Assembly (NCBI RefSeq): GCF_002014985.1
Contig: NZ_MUXU01000010.1
Location: 1-64,000, forward strand
Length of the DNA: 64,000 nucleotides
Direction: 5' to 3'
DNA from: Moraxella caviae
GTDB lineage: Bacteria > Pseudomonadota > Gammaproteobacteria > Pseudomonadales > Moraxellaceae
Below are positions 27,071 to 36,072 of the stretch, piece by piece. The notes beneath the pieces are model-generated. The model was given only the letters and a program-made list of their open reading frames with translations. It made no database searches and was not told the origin of the DNA. Numbering within the stretch: position 1 is the stretch's first letter; each line of letters opens with the position of its first letter. Position numbers and translations under genes: made by a program.

Positions 27071-27922
27071 ATGAGCATTCGTATTGCCAGCATTCAGCTA
27101 AACAGCCAAACCGACATTGAGCAAAATCTTACCATCATTGAAAAAGCCATCAATCACGCCGCCAATGAAGGCGCACGCTTGGTCGTCTTGCCAGAAAACG
27201 CCTGCTTGATGGGACGTCAAAGCGAGCTTGCTGCACGCTTTGATGAAGTGGCGCAGCGTCTTGGCAAGATGGCAAAATCCGCCAAAGTGCATTTGATGGC
27301 AGGTACGCTGCCTTGCCCCACACGCCCTGACGGTACGCCAGTGCCAAATGAGCGCAGCCGCCAGACAAGCCTTGTCTTTGATGACACAGGCGAGCAAATC
27401 GCACGCTATGATAAGATTCATCTGTTTCGTGCCACGGTGAATGACAGTACGGGTAATTATGATGAGAGCAAGACTTTTGAAGCAGGCGATACGCTTGTGG
27501 TTGCGCCGCTGCACATTGATGGACAAGTGGTGCGCTTAGGCTTGATGATTTGTTTTGATGTGCGATTTGCCACGCTTGCCCAAAGACTGCGACAAATGGG
27601 CGCGGACATCATCAGCGTGCCAGCAGCGTTCACGCACCGCACAGGTCAGGCGCACTGGCAAATGCTGCTGCAAGCGCGTGCGCTGGACAGTCAGTGCATG
27701 GTGATTGGCAGCACGCAAGGCGGTACGCACCACATTGGCAGCCGCACTCGCCAAACTTGGGGTCATGCGATGATTGTCAATGCCACAGGTGAGATTGTGG
27801 CAAGCACTGAGCGTACTGAATGTTCACAAATGGGATTTGAGATGGTGATGGCGGATTTTGATACCAAAGCGCAAAAGCAAATTCGTGAAAATATGCCGAT
27901 TTTTGAGTGTTTTCGGATTTGA
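27071..27922 (+). CDS. Carbon-nitrogen hydrolase (nitrilase family, Nit2/YbeM-like)
   Basis: A cytoplasmic amidase-like enzyme of 283 residues with the complete nitrilase triad Glu42 (VLPENACL), Lys115 (RYDKIHLF) and Cys161 (LMICFDVRF). The pattern RYDKIHLFRATVND and the second catalytic-site glutamate region fit the Nit1/Nit2 branch, whose members include deaminated-glutathione amidase and omega-amidase. Deaminated glutathione is a reasonable but unproven substrate. The gene has its own leader and is followed by repeat elements. Confidence 0.88.
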   Translation: MSIRIASIQLNSQTDIEQNLTIIEKAINHAANEGARLVVLPENACLMGRQSELAARFDEVAQRLGKMAKSAKVHLMAGTLPCPTRPDGTPVPNERSRQTSLVFDDTGEQIARYDKIHLFRATVNDSTGNYDESKTFEAGDTLVVAPLHIDGQVVRLGLMICFDVRFATLAQRLRQMGADIISVPAAFTHRTGQAHWQMLLQARALDSQCMVIGSTQGGTHHIGSRTRQTWGHAMIVNATGEIVASTERTECSQMGFEMVMADFDTKAQKQIRENMPIFECFRI

Positions 27923-27944
27923 CAAAAAGGTTGGATTGGGGTGA

Positions 27945-27990
27945 TTTGTAAGTTGGGTTAAGTGAAACAAAAACCCAACATGGTTTAAAA
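27945..27990. repeat. GTTGGGTT-type element, left half of copy C
   Basis: TTTGTAAGTTGGGTTAAGTG AAACAAAAACCCAAC (about 27951-27979) matches the left arm of copy B at 16617. The matching right arm lies at 28125-28160, beyond a REP pair. Confidence 0.6.
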
Positions 27991-28016
27991 TCCACCCTAA
28001 ATATTGTCATATTTTC

Positions 28017-28107
28017 CCGTTCGCCCTGAGCTTGTTAAAAGGTGAGCATGATAGAAATTAAAACCCAAAAAAAACCGCTCATGATTCGACAGGCTTACCA
28101 CGAACGG
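28017..28107. repeat. REP/BIME-type inverted repeat pair, second copy
   Basis: CCGTTCGCCCTGAGCTTGTT (28017-28036) faces TTCGACAGGCTTACCACGAA CGG (about 28085-28107), with GTGAGCATGAT/CCGCTCATGAT inside. It is related to 16495-16582 but has diverged in the loop. It lies between the two halves of a GTTGGGTT-type element. No gene is seen between 27923 and 28221. Confidence 0.8.
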
Positions 28108-28124
28108 TTTTTTGAACAGTGGAG

Positions 28125-28160
28125 TACTGGGTTGCGCTGTCAATAACCCAACCCACAACC
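28125..28160. repeat. GTTGGGTT-type element, right half of copy C
   Basis: ACTGGGTTGCGCTGTCAATA ACCCAACCCACAACC (28127-28161) matches the right arm of the element seen at 9079 and 16675. Confidence 0.55.
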
Positions 28161-28221
28161 AAAACCCCAAACCTAATCATAAGTTTGAGGCTTGTTATTC
28201 ATCACTTTAAAAAACATCAAA

Positions 28222-28896
28222 TCACCCAGACCACGACATTTTTAGCACGCTTGCCACCACCCAAGGTGTTACAATCACCGCCAAAATACTTGCCGCACCC
28301 AAAAGCGCAAGCGTTGGCAAGCCGTTTAGCCCCGTGGCGTACAAATCCACCGCCCCAGTCGCAAAAATCAGCACAGGCAGCTGCATCGGCAGCGCAATCA
28401 GCGGCACAAGCACCGCACCGTTTTTTAAAGTCAGCGTCAGACTGCTGGCAATCGCCGACAGCGCAAGCATCATAGGCGACCCCACCACGATAGACAATGC
28501 CAATATCAAGGCTTCGTCCATCGCCATACCAAACAGCGGCACCGCAAGCAAACTTAGCACCGCCACACAGCCAGCACTAAAAAGCCAATGCACAATCAAC
28601 CGCGCCAGCACCCACACAGGCAAAGGCGCATCAGACACCACAAGCTGCGCCAGCACGCCATTTTCCATCTCGCCACGGAACAAATCATCTACACCAATCA
28701 CCAGTGCAATCAGTGCCGCAATCCACACCGCAGAACTCGCCAATCGCAAAAGCAGCGCAGGCTCACTGCCCACCGCCAGCGGAAACAGCGTGATAATCAG
28801 CAAAAACAGCACCAGCGGAAACAGCCACTGCACCGCGCCTTGGCGTTTGATTTGCCATTCTCGTACCATCATGGTGGTAAAGGCTTTTTTCATCAT
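28222..28896 (-). CDS. ccmB: Heme exporter protein CcmB
   Basis: Membrane subunit of the CcmABCD system I cytochrome c maturation complex, which releases heme-loaded CcmE. The 224-residue protein has about six membrane helices. Family patterns include VREWQIKRQGAVQWLFPLVLF, SAVWIAALIALVIG, LFRGEMENGVLAQLVVS and MLALSAIASSLTLTLKNG. Its ATG overlaps the ccmA stop by four bases (ATGA), so the two are translationally coupled. ccmC and the other ccm genes do not follow; repeats and a nitrilase gene do. Confidence 0.95.
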   Translation of the reverse strand: MMKKAFTTMMVREWQIKRQGAVQWLFPLVLFLLIITLFPLAVGSEPALLLRLASSAVWIAALIALVIGVDDLFRGEMENGVLAQLVVSDAPLPVWVLARLIVHWLFSAGCVAVLSLLAVPLFGMAMDEALILALSIVVGSPMMLALSAIASSLTLTLKNGAVLVPLIALPMQLPVLIFATGAVDLYATGLNGLPTLALLGAASILAVIVTPWVVASVLKMSWSG

Positions 28897-29585
28897 AGGG
28901 CAAACTCCGCCAAATCCAGCGTAGCATTACTGGCATGGGTCGGCTGATGGCTGGTCATCAGCACCGCACCGCCACTGGCAGCAAATTCACGAATGCGTGC
29001 TTCTATGCGTGCCACCATCGCCACATCCAGCGCCGTCAAAGGCTCGTCCAGCAGCCAAAACGGTGCGTGCTTTGGTGTCAGCACAAATAATCTTGCCAAG
29101 CCCACACGTCTGGTCTGCCCCGCCGACAGCTGCGCACTGGACACATCTTCAAGCCCATCAAGTCCCACTTGCGACAGCGCAAACGCCAGCACATCATCAT
29201 CGGTATCCACGCCATATAAAGCCAGCAAAAACCGCAAATTTTGCGCCACAGTCAGCTGCGCACTGATGCCCAGCTGGTGCGACACATACACACATTGGCG
29301 CACGCCATCTGCATTGGCGTGCCACGTCATCTCGCCAGACAGCACAGGCAAAAGCCCAGCAATCTGCGATAAAAGCGTCGTCTTGCCAAGCCCATTTTCG
29401 CCAATCAAATGACACACATCACCTGCGTGCAATGCCAAATTCACGCCTTGGCACAGCACAAAATCGCCACGCTGCACCGCCACATCACGCATGGTGAAAA
29501 TTGGCGCAGACTTATTGGTGGCTGCGTTTGCTTGATTGGCATTAGCATAAAGAGAGTTGAAATTTAAATCCGAATTTTGCGACAT
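28893..29585 (-). CDS. ccmA: Heme exporter ATP-binding protein CcmA
   Basis: ATPase of the CcmAB(CD) complex, 230 residues. Walker A is GENGLGKTT, the signature motif is QLSAGQTRRVGLARL, Walker B is FWLLDEPLTALD, and the switch His lies in MTSHQPTH. ATG 29585 is used; the upstream frame to 29621 lacks support. The first 30 residues (Asn/Ala-rich) precede the ABC fold and are longer than in E. coli CcmA (207 residues). First gene of a two-gene unit. Confidence 0.95.
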   Translation of the reverse strand: MSQNSDLNFNSLYANANQANAATNKSAPIFTMRDVAVQRGDFVLCQGVNLALHAGDVCHLIGENGLGKTTLLSQIAGLLPVLSGEMTWHANADGVRQCVYVSHQLGISAQLTVAQNLRFLLALYGVDTDDDVLAFALSQVGLDGLEDVSSAQLSAGQTRRVGLARLFVLTPKHAPFWLLDEPLTALDVAMVARIEARIREFAASGGAVLMTSHQPTHASNATLDLAEFAL

Positions 29586-29661
29586 GATAAACAGCCAAAC
29601 ACCCCAAATAAGCACCATCATACCAAAATTTGCAAAAAATTTCCCAAAAATCGCTTAAATT

Positions 29662-29670
29662 TGCTATGCT
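29662..29670 (+). promoter_or_regulatory. Possible extended -10 box of the YbjN-like gene
   Basis: TGCTATGCT about 40 bases before the ATG at 29711, matching TGn-TATnnT. No clear -35 box. Confidence 0.4.
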
Positions 29671-29710
29671 AAGCCCCACTAATACAAAAACAAAACAATA
29701 AATTGACACC

Positions 29711-30445
29711 ATGAGTTTATTAGACAAATTCAAACGCCTGTTTCAAGCAAGCAGCAAAAGCACACAAAGCAAAAACCCAGCGCACACTCAAAAAAGCAAC
29801 GCCGCCGATTATGACGAAAACGATGAGCAACTTGACGATGCACTGTGGGATAATTTTCGCAATTTTTTGGACGCACAGCACACCCTAAAAACCACCGACA
29901 CGCCCCACTTACACCCCATCACCACGCTGATTAGCCTGTGGCTTGATGAGCAGCAATTTAAATACGAACACCGCAAGCCAAATCGTTCGCAAAATCAAGC
30001 ACTTGCAAGCGTTCATCACCTGATTATGCGCTTTTCGGACGATGCGATTGACTGGACGTGCGTGTTTCGCATCAATGAGTATAACCAGCTGGTTTCGCTG
30101 TTTGGCGTGCTGCCTGACACCGTGCCGCAGAGCCATTTTGCGCCCATGCTGGTGCAGATTGCCAAGGCGAATTTAAATATTGGCTTTGGCTCGATTGAGC
30201 TTGACCCAAACGATGGCGAAGTGCGCGCTAAATTGAGCTTTGATGCCGAATTTACCACCATCAATGAACGCTCGCTGTTCACTTATTTGCAAGGCTTGGC
30301 AGGACTGACCGAGCTTGCGCAAAAGCTGTACGATGACGTGCTTGGCGATGACGACATCAGCAGTGATGTGCGCCAATATTTGCCCGATGAAGTCGATGAC
30401 GAGCCGTCCAGCGATTATTTTACGCCCACCGAGCGCGCGCAGTGA
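29711..30445 (+). CDS. YbjN domain-containing protein
   Basis: A 244-residue cytoplasmic protein. The middle (about 70-205) has the YbjN/type III chaperone-like pattern: WLDEQQFKYEHRKPN, MRFSDDAIDWTCVFRINEYNQ, FGVLPDTVPQ, and ANLNIGFGSIELDPNDGEVRAKLSFD. YbjN proteins are linked to stress and motility control in E. coli, but the mechanism is unclear. The N-terminal 45 residues and C-terminal 30 are acidic and low in complexity. It diverges from ccmA. Confidence 0.8.
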   Translation: MSLLDKFKRLFQASSKSTQSKNPAHTQKSNAADYDENDEQLDDALWDNFRNFLDAQHTLKTTDTPHLHPITTLISLWLDEQQFKYEHRKPNRSQNQALASVHHLIMRFSDDAIDWTCVFRINEYNQLVSLFGVLPDTVPQSHFAPMLVQIAKANLNIGFGSIELDPNDGEVRAKLSFDAEFTTINERSLFTYLQGLAGLTELAQKLYDDVLGDDDISSDVRQYLPDEVDDEPSSDYFTPTERAQ

Positions 30446-30587
30446 TGAGTTGTTGAGAAGTTATTAAAAAATCGCCAAGAAATTATTATTGATAAAATCA
30501 GCGTTTTAAGCTGCAAAACTTATCACAAAATTCACCAAAAATTATCAACCGTCATTTCTAAATCACCGTTCATTTGCCAGCCAAACC

Positions 30588-31490
30588 ATGCTAAAAATTG
30601 CCCATTCACCGCTATTTTGCCACCCTGTGCCAGAAAATCACCGTTTTCCAATGGCAAAGTACAATCTGATTCCTGAAAAATTGCTTGCCGAAGGTGTGAT
30701 TGACACAGAAAATCTGTTTCACCCTGCCAAATTAAGCGAGCAAGAAATCCTAAGCACGCACACTCAAGAATACTGGCTTAAGCTCAAAACCCAGACGCTT
30801 AGCCGCACCGAAGCACGCAAAATCGGCTTTGAGATGTCGCAGGCTTTGGTGGAGCGTGAACGCTACATCGCACACGCCACTTATGAATGTGCGCTGTACG
30901 CCAAGGCGCATGGCGTAAGTCTTAGCACGTCAGGCGGTACGCACCACGCCTTTGCCGATCATGGCGAAGGGTTTTGTATTTTTAATGACGTGTGCGTGGC
31001 GAGCAATTTGATGCTGACACGCAATGAAGCCAGCCGCATTTTAAGCGTGGATTTGGACGTGCATCAAGGCAATGGCAACGCCGCCATCATGGCAAATAAC
31101 CCAAACGTATTTATCTTTAGTATGCACGGCGCAAAAAATTATCCTTTCATCAAGCCGCCATCAGATTTGGACGTGGAACTTGCCGATGGCACGGACGATG
31201 AAGCCTATTTGGCGCAGCTGCACACGCATTTGCCTGCCATCATGGAGCGTTTTCGTCCTGATTTTATGTTTTATCAGGCGGCGGTGGATATTTTGGCAAG
31301 CGATGAATTGGGCAAACTTGCCATCAGTCCAGCTGGCGCAAAAGCGCGCGATGAATTTGTGCTAAGCACCGCCAAAGCGCATGGCGTGCCTGTGGCGGTG
31401 GTGATGGGCGGCGGCTATTCTCGCAATATTGACAGCGTGGTAGAAGCGCATTGCCAGACTTTTCGTGTGGCGAAGGCGTTGTTTGGGTAG
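30588..31490 (+). CDS. Histone deacetylase-family protein (acetoin utilisation/HDAC-like)
   Basis: A 300-residue zinc-dependent deacylase fold. Active-site elements are GGTHHAFADHGEGFCIFND (tandem His), SVDLDVHQGNGNA (zinc ligands Asp and His) and VMGGGYSRN. The N-terminal HCPHPVPENHRFPM-like region (residues about 10-25) is typical of class IV-like bacterial members. Bacterial HDAC-like enzymes act on acetylated small molecules or polyamines; the substrate here is unknown. The gene is monocistronic, with the toxin-antitoxin promoter starting just after it. Confidence 0.9.
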   Translation: MLKIAHSPLFCHPVPENHRFPMAKYNLIPEKLLAEGVIDTENLFHPAKLSEQEILSTHTQEYWLKLKTQTLSRTEARKIGFEMSQALVERERYIAHATYECALYAKAHGVSLSTSGGTHHAFADHGEGFCIFNDVCVASNLMLTRNEASRILSVDLDVHQGNGNAAIMANNPNVFIFSMHGAKNYPFIKPPSDLDVELADGTDDEAYLAQLHTHLPAIMERFRPDFMFYQAAVDILASDELGKLAISPAGAKARDEFVLSTAKAHGVPVAVVMGGGYSRNIDSVVEAHCQTFRVAKALFG

Positions 31491-31510
31491 GTATGGCACT
31501 GATTTTTTAA

Positions 31511-31539
31511 TTGCCTTAAAAACCCAAAATCGGTAGAAT
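31511..31539 (+). promoter_or_regulatory. Promoter of the VapBC-type pair
   Basis: TTGCCT (31511-31516), a 17-bp spacer and TAGAAT (31534-31539), 36 bases before the GTG start of the antitoxin. Confidence 0.7.
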
Positions 31540-31574
31540 AAAAATACAATACCTTTTAAGGGAGCGCGATACAA

Positions 31575-31844
31575 GTGACTGCTTTGATTTTACGCCTGCC
31601 AGATGACATAGTTGCCAATGCCAAAACATTAGGGGTTTTTGACGAAAAAAACTTACAAACTTTGGCGGAGCAATCTGTATTGAACTTTTTAAAACAAAAA
31701 ATTTCACAAAATGAGCGTACACCACAGACAAGCACCCAAACCATGCCAACAACTTATCCGCTTGGCATGATGCAAAATCAAATCGTATTGCACGACGATT
31801 TTGATGAACCTATTGATGATTTGTTTGAATGCTTGACTGAATAA
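31575..31844 (+). CDS. Antitoxin of a VapBC-type module (DUF2281-like C-terminus)
   Basis: An 89-residue small protein directly before a PIN-domain toxin. It starts at GTG 31575 behind AAGGGAG (31558-31564). The N-terminal 35 residues (LILRLPDDIVANAKTLGVF) could form a DNA-binding or dimerising unit. The C-terminal IVLHDDFDEPIDDLFECL strongly resembles the toxin-binding tail of DUF2281 antitoxins, which often ends in DDFDEPLEDF. The stop lies two bases before the toxin start. Antitoxins of this kind normally repress their own promoter together with the toxin. Confidence 0.85.
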   Translation: MTALILRLPDDIVANAKTLGVFDEKNLQTLAEQSVLNFLKQKISQNERTPQTSTQTMPTTYPLGMMQNQIVLHDDFDEPIDDLFECLTE

Positions 31845-31846
31845 TT

Positions 31847-32233
31847 ATGAAAGTGCTGCTAGATACCCATATTTTGCTTTGGTGGCAAATGAACAGCCCC
31901 AAACTTTCCAAAGAGTTGATCAATTTGGTGCAAAATCAAGCCAGCGAAGTTTTTGTCAGTAGAGCTACGCTTTGGGAAATCGCCATCAAAAAATCCCTTG
32001 GGAAAATTGATGTCAATCTTGCAGATTTGATTAAATTCACCGAAGATACAGGTTTTGCATGGCTGGACATTGACGAAAAACCCATCATAAATTTGTTAGA
32101 TTTGCCCGTATTTACAGATCACAAAGACCCATTTGATAGAATTTTAATTTCTCAAAGTCTCACTCACAATCTACTTCTGCTGACCGCCGATCAAAAAATG
32201 AAACCCTATCACAGTAACATTCGAGTTTTTTAA
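31847..32233 (+). CDS. PIN-domain toxin (VapC-type ribonuclease)
   Basis: A 128-residue PIN-domain endoribonuclease expected to cut tRNA or rRNA when free of antitoxin. The acidic metal-binding residues are visible in VLLDTHILLWW (Asp6), TLWEIAIKKSLGKI (Glu) and DHKDPFDRILISQ (Asp residues), with a fourth in LLTADQKM. Its length is normal. It is translationally coupled to the antitoxin (2-base gap). A strong terminator follows. Confidence 0.92.
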   Translation: MKVLLDTHILLWWQMNSPKLSKELINLVQNQASEVFVSRATLWEIAIKKSLGKIDVNLADLIKFTEDTGFAWLDIDEKPIINLLDLPVFTDHKDPFDRILISQSLTHNLLLLTADQKMKPYHSNIRVF

Positions 32234-32240
32234 ACAAATA

Positions 32241-32271
32241 AACCGCCATTTCATCAACAAAAATGGCGGTT
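32241..32271. terminator. Bidirectional terminator between vapC and bioB
   Basis: AACCGCCATTT (32241-32251) pairs perfectly with AAATGGCGGTT (32261-32271) around a 9-nt loop, flanked by A/T-rich runs. It serves the convergent toxin and bioB transcripts. Confidence 0.85.
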
Positions 32272-32321
32272 ATTTATTTAAAATAAAAGTTTGTCTTGCG
32301 CTCAATCATCAAGCCGACAAC

Positions 32322-33383
32322 TTAAGCCGACAGCGGACATCCTTCAGGCAAATCATCGTTTTGCGCTTTGCCAGTCATGGCGTCCACAATGCGCAGTTTT
32401 GGCGCAGGTTTTTCCGCCACCAAGCCAAGCTCCGCCATCAGGCGATCGTCATTGGCTTGCGATTGATTGCCCGTGGTCAAAAGTTTATCGCCATAAAAGA
32501 AAGAGTTCGCCCCTGCCATAAAAGCAAGCGCCTGCTCGCCATCGCTCAGACTTTCACGCCCTGCCGACAGCCGCACATAGCTGGTTGGGCAGCAAATGCG
32601 TGTAACAGCGATGGTGCGTATCCATTCAATCACAGACAGCTTGCCTTCAGCCAAAACCTTATCGCCAAGCGGCGTACCCTTAATCGGCACGAGCAAATTG
32701 ACAGGAATGGACTGCGGCGGCACAGGCATTTGCGTCAGCTCATACACCCAATCAATGCGATCTTCACGGCTTTCGCCCATGCCCACGATAGAGCCAGAGC
32801 AGACGTTAATGCCCGCCTTGCGCACATAATCAAGCGTCTGCAAGCGATCATCGTACGAGCGTGTGGTCGTTACTTGGCTGTAATAATTGCGCGATGTGTC
32901 AAGGTTATGATTATAATAATCAAGCCCTGCATCCGCCAAAGCCTGTGCTTGCTCAGGCTTTAGCATTCCCAAAGTCATGCAAGTTTCAAGCCCTAATGCT
33001 TTAACTTCGCCAATCAGCTCCACCAAATACGGCATATCTTTTGCCGATGGGTGCTTCCACGCCGCCCCCATACAAAAACGTGATGAACCTGACGCTTTGG
33101 CACGTTTGGCAGCTTGGATAACTTTTTGAATTTCAAGGCGTTTTTCGGCGTCTAGCCCCACTTTATCCCGATGATGACCCGACTGCGAGCAGTAGCCACA
33201 ATCTTCAGGGCAGTTGCCAGTTTTGATGGATAATAGCGTACTGATTTGCACTTCATTGGCATTAAAATGCTGGCGATGAACGCTCTGGGCTTGCATCAGC
33301 AAATCCATGAGCGGCAAATCAAACAGCCGTGCGATGTCGTCTTTGCTAAAATGTGCGCTTGACGTGGTGGAAGTGTTAAGCAT
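32322..33383 (-). CDS. bioB: Biotin synthase BioB
   Basis: Radical SAM enzyme that inserts sulfur into dethiobiotin. The 353-residue protein has the radical SAM cluster motif CPEDCGYC, the [12 protein letters not shown] segment and the [2Fe-2S] cysteine region, with the conserved Arg in [12 protein letters not shown]. Its length fits the family. It is transcribed alone here; bioA, bioF, bioC and bioD are not in the window. The leader 33384-33562 is AT-rich with no clear BirA operator. Confidence 0.96.
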   Translation of the reverse strand: MLNTSTTSSAHFSKDDIARLFDLPLMDLLMQAQSVHRQHFNANEVQISTLLSIKTGNCPEDCGYCSQSGHHRDKVGLDAEKRLEIQKVIQAAKRAKASGSSRFCMGAAWKHPSAKDMPYLVELIGEVKALGLETCMTLGMLKPEQAQALADAGLDYYNHNLDTSRNYYSQVTTTRSYDDRLQTLDYVRKAGINVCSGSIVGMGESREDRIDWVYELTQMPVPPQSIPVNLLVPIKGTPLGDKVLAEGKLSVIEWIRTIAVTRICCPTSYVRLSAGRESLSDGEQALAFMAGANSFFYGDKLLTTGNQSQANDDRLMAELGLVAEKPAPKLRIVDAMTGKAQNDDLPEGCPLSA

Positions 33384-33562
33384 AAAAATCCCTTATGTAT
33401 TTGATTGTTCACTGATTTTTATAGATTTTTGGCGGTTTGACGCTTGCCAAATATTTTTAGCAATAGCCACCAAAAACCGCCATGCCATAGCCAATCAGTA
33501 AACAAATGTTCCGTTATTCTAATCAATTTTCTTAAAAATAGCAAATGCCGTAAGCTGGCAAA

Positions 33563-34063
33563 TCACTTACCAAGTTTGCGCTTAATCACACCCAAAACCT
33601 GCTCAGCATAAGGCTTGGCTTGGGCGATGTATGGCTTGGCTTGATTGATATAGGCTTGATATTCTTCAGGAATTTTGGTGGCGTGCTTAGCAATGCCTGC
33701 AAACCACAGCACCAATTTATAATCGCCCGTAACGCTGACTTCGCCTGCTTGAATCGCACTCATCAAGGCCGCCACATCGCCTTTGGTCAAAAGGCGCGCA
33801 CCTGCCATAGAATCGTTAAAATGCACCGTCAAACCTGCCGATTCAGCCACGCCCAAACCTTGATGAAAACGCCCTTGTTCAAAGCGATAAAAGCGTGCCA
33901 TGCTTGGGCTGGTGAATTGCAATGTTACGTCTTTATTTTCAATCAAGCCATTAAAAACGTCATTGCTGCGATTTTTGGCAAGCTGCTGCAAGCGAAACCC
34001 AAGCGATGCAAGCAAAGCATCAAGCGCATCGGTTTTTACATCAATGATGGGTAAGGTGAACAT
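33563..34063 (-). CDS. SCP2 sterol-binding domain protein
   Basis: A 166-residue cytoplasmic protein with an SCP2-like lipid-binding fold. It shows the strand pattern NKDVTLQFTSPSMARFYRFEQGRF, then TVHFNDSMAGARLLTKGDVAALMSAIQAGEVSVTGDYKLVLWFAGI. ATG 34063 follows a weak AGAG; the frame is open to 34108. The C-terminus has a Tyr/Ala/Lys-rich repeat (AKPYIAQAKPYAEQ). Its ligand is unknown. The 294-base spacer upstream (34064-34357) is AT-rich and has no recognised feature. Confidence 0.8.
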   Translation of the reverse strand: MFTLPIIDVKTDALDALLASLGFRLQQLAKNRSNDVFNGLIENKDVTLQFTSPSMARFYRFEQGRFHQGLGVAESAGLTVHFNDSMAGARLLTKGDVAALMSAIQAGEVSVTGDYKLVLWFAGIAKHATKIPEEYQAYINQAKPYIAQAKPYAEQVLGVIKRKLGK

Positions 34064-34357
34064 AATTTTACTCTTTTTAGAATTTGGTATGATATTTGTT
34101 GCTATCAATGGGTAAGTTTTGGCGGTTTTGATGAATTCAATTCAAACAAATCAAGCACCGAAAAACACCAAATTTGGCACATTCTGGCTGATTTTGCCAA
34201 ATCTTTGGCGCATATTGTACCAAATCCGCACAAATTGTGCGAATTACAATTTATGCCCATCAAATCTTGCGCGCCAAAAATCAGCGCAACCAAATTTCGC
34301 TGTGGCAAATTCAACCGCAGTAAATTCAGTCTTCATTAAAAACGCTTAAAAACACGC

Positions 34358-35455
34358 TCAAATCTTATCAAAACGATGACCCAGCGCATACAGCACGCCT
34401 TCAAGTCCTGTAACGTTAATCGCTGCGTCCGCCTTGGCTTGTACGATTGGCTTGGCGTGATAAGCAATGCCCACGTCCGCTGCCGCCATCATCGGCAAAT
34501 CGTTCGCACCATCGCCCACGCACACCACTTGCTCCATACCAATGCCTAATTTATCCGCCACTTTTTTGGCGATTTGCGCTTTTTTGGCACCATCTACGAT
34601 GTCATCGTCAATCTGCCCTGTCAGCCTGCCATCATCAATCAACAGCGGATTGGCGTGGTATTCGTCCATGCCCAGCGTCTCAGCAACGTACTTGGCAAAC
34701 GGCACAAAACCGCCCGACACCAAAATCGTATAATAACCCAGCGCTTTAAGCGACTGCATCAGTGCGTGCGCCCCGGGCTGAAAACTGATGTGCTTGGCGA
34801 TGATTTCGTCCACCACATCCGCACTCACCCCTTCAAGCAGCGCCACACGTCTGGCAAAGCTCGTATTAAAATCAATCTCGCCACGCATGGCTTCTTCGGT
34901 GATTTCGCTCACCTTATCTTCAATGCCACAAAACTTGGCAAGCTCTACGATGACTTCTTGCTCAATCAGCGTAGAATCCATGTCAAAGCACGCCAATTTA
35001 TGCGTGTTCAGCATTTGTGGTAACGACAAAATATGCACATCCGTATCAAATTCACGCAAATGCGCGCTCAGCTGCTCATCAATGATGTGCGCCGCCGCTT
35101 CACGCTTGGCGCTAGACATTTCAGTGCGCACTTTTGGCGCAAGCAAATAGCGATGAATGCTCACATCGCTTAGCAAAACCTTAGGCGTGATGTGGTGCGC
35201 CGCCGCCTTTGCCGCTTCGTCATCTGCCACAAAAATCAGCTGCCAATTCGCCTGCGCCTGCACCCAATCATTCATCAATGCGTCAATCTTGGCGTGATTG
35301 GCTTCAGCCTTACTCACCACCACGATGGCAAAAATCGGCAAAGTCGCCAGCACCTTGGCATCGCTTTCGCCCACGCCATCAGGCAATACGGGCAACGCCT
35401 GATGAAACGCTGTGCGCCATGCTTGAGACTGATTTGGCAGTGCATAAATGGTCAT
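34358..35455 (-). CDS. serB: Phosphoserine phosphatase SerB
   Basis: Last step of serine synthesis: dephosphorylates phosphoserine. The 365-residue protein has an N-terminal ACT-like regulatory part (1-140) and a HAD phosphatase domain. Motif I is FDMDSTLI (nucleophile Asp), motif II is ILVSGGF, and motif III/IV is KKAQIAKKV with CVGDGANDLPMM. ATG 35455 is used because it begins the conserved part; the frame is open to 35518. It is divergent from the smp gene, the same arrangement as serB/ytjB in E. coli. Confidence 0.95.
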   Translation of the reverse strand: MTIYALPNQSQAWRTAFHQALPVLPDGVGESDAKVLATLPIFAIVVVSKAEANHAKIDALMNDWVQAQANWQLIFVADDEAAKAAAHHITPKVLLSDVSIHRYLLAPKVRTEMSSAKREAAAHIIDEQLSAHLREFDTDVHILSLPQMLNTHKLACFDMDSTLIEQEVIVELAKFCGIEDKVSEITEEAMRGEIDFNTSFARRVALLEGVSADVVDEIIAKHISFQPGAHALMQSLKALGYYTILVSGGFVPFAKYVAETLGMDEYHANPLLIDDGRLTGQIDDDIVDGAKKAQIAKKVADKLGIGMEQVVCVGDGANDLPMMAAADVGIAYHAKPIVQAKADAAINVTGLEGVLYALGHRFDKI

Positions 35456-36072
35456 GATATTCTCGCTTGTAATTTTAAGTTTGCCTGCCAGTTTACCGAC
35501 ACACGCACATTTTCTCAAGCGTTTTTTGTGGTTTTTGGCAAAACTTTGTGCAAATTTTAGCCACTTTCGCGCTCTGCTATCGCCAATTTATCGTCAAATC
35601 ACGCCCCATTAACACACCGTTTTACGTCAAGTTTTCTACCTGCGAAATGCAATTTTAAACACAGTTTTCGCATGGTTTTTTATATGGTTTTGCGCACGAT
35701 TTTATGTGCGATTTTCTATGCAATTTGGCGCATTTTTAGCCATCTTTTGACAAACTTGCATAAATTTACGAAAAATCATCGCAAAATCAAGATTTTCTTA
35801 CATTTTTCGCTTTAAATTTTCGGTGTTTTGGTGTATTTTATACGGATTTTCTTTTTGTCAAGCAAGACTTGGTTTTTCGGTGGAATTTCAGCGCCAAAAT
35901 CGGCAATGCCATTTGCAATAAAATCGCAGCAAAACCACCGCTAAGCTAGGGTCAAGATTTGACTTAAAAATAAAAAACCACGAAATTTTTACGACTTTTT
36001 TAACCGTTCGGCACTTTGATTTTTCGCAACAAACCAAACAAAATCAAACCGCCACCAACCATCACAACGATC
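35456..36072. other. Long AT-rich divergent spacer between serB and smp
   Basis: There are 617 bases without a gene. It contains many T-runs and loose repeats of CGCATTTT/TTTGCG-like words, a GTCAAGATTTGAC inverted repeat at about 35951-35963, and presumably the promoters of both genes. I find no convincing ORF or structured RNA. Confidence 0.5.

Noticed and set aside
28334..29412. Plus-strand frames opposite ccmB and ccmA
   Set aside because: Shadows of well-supported genes; no start signals.
34119..34349. 76-residue plus-strand frame in the serB-SCP2 spacer
   Set aside because: Asn/Thr/Ser-rich translation of AT-rich spacer, no ribosome binding site, no family features.
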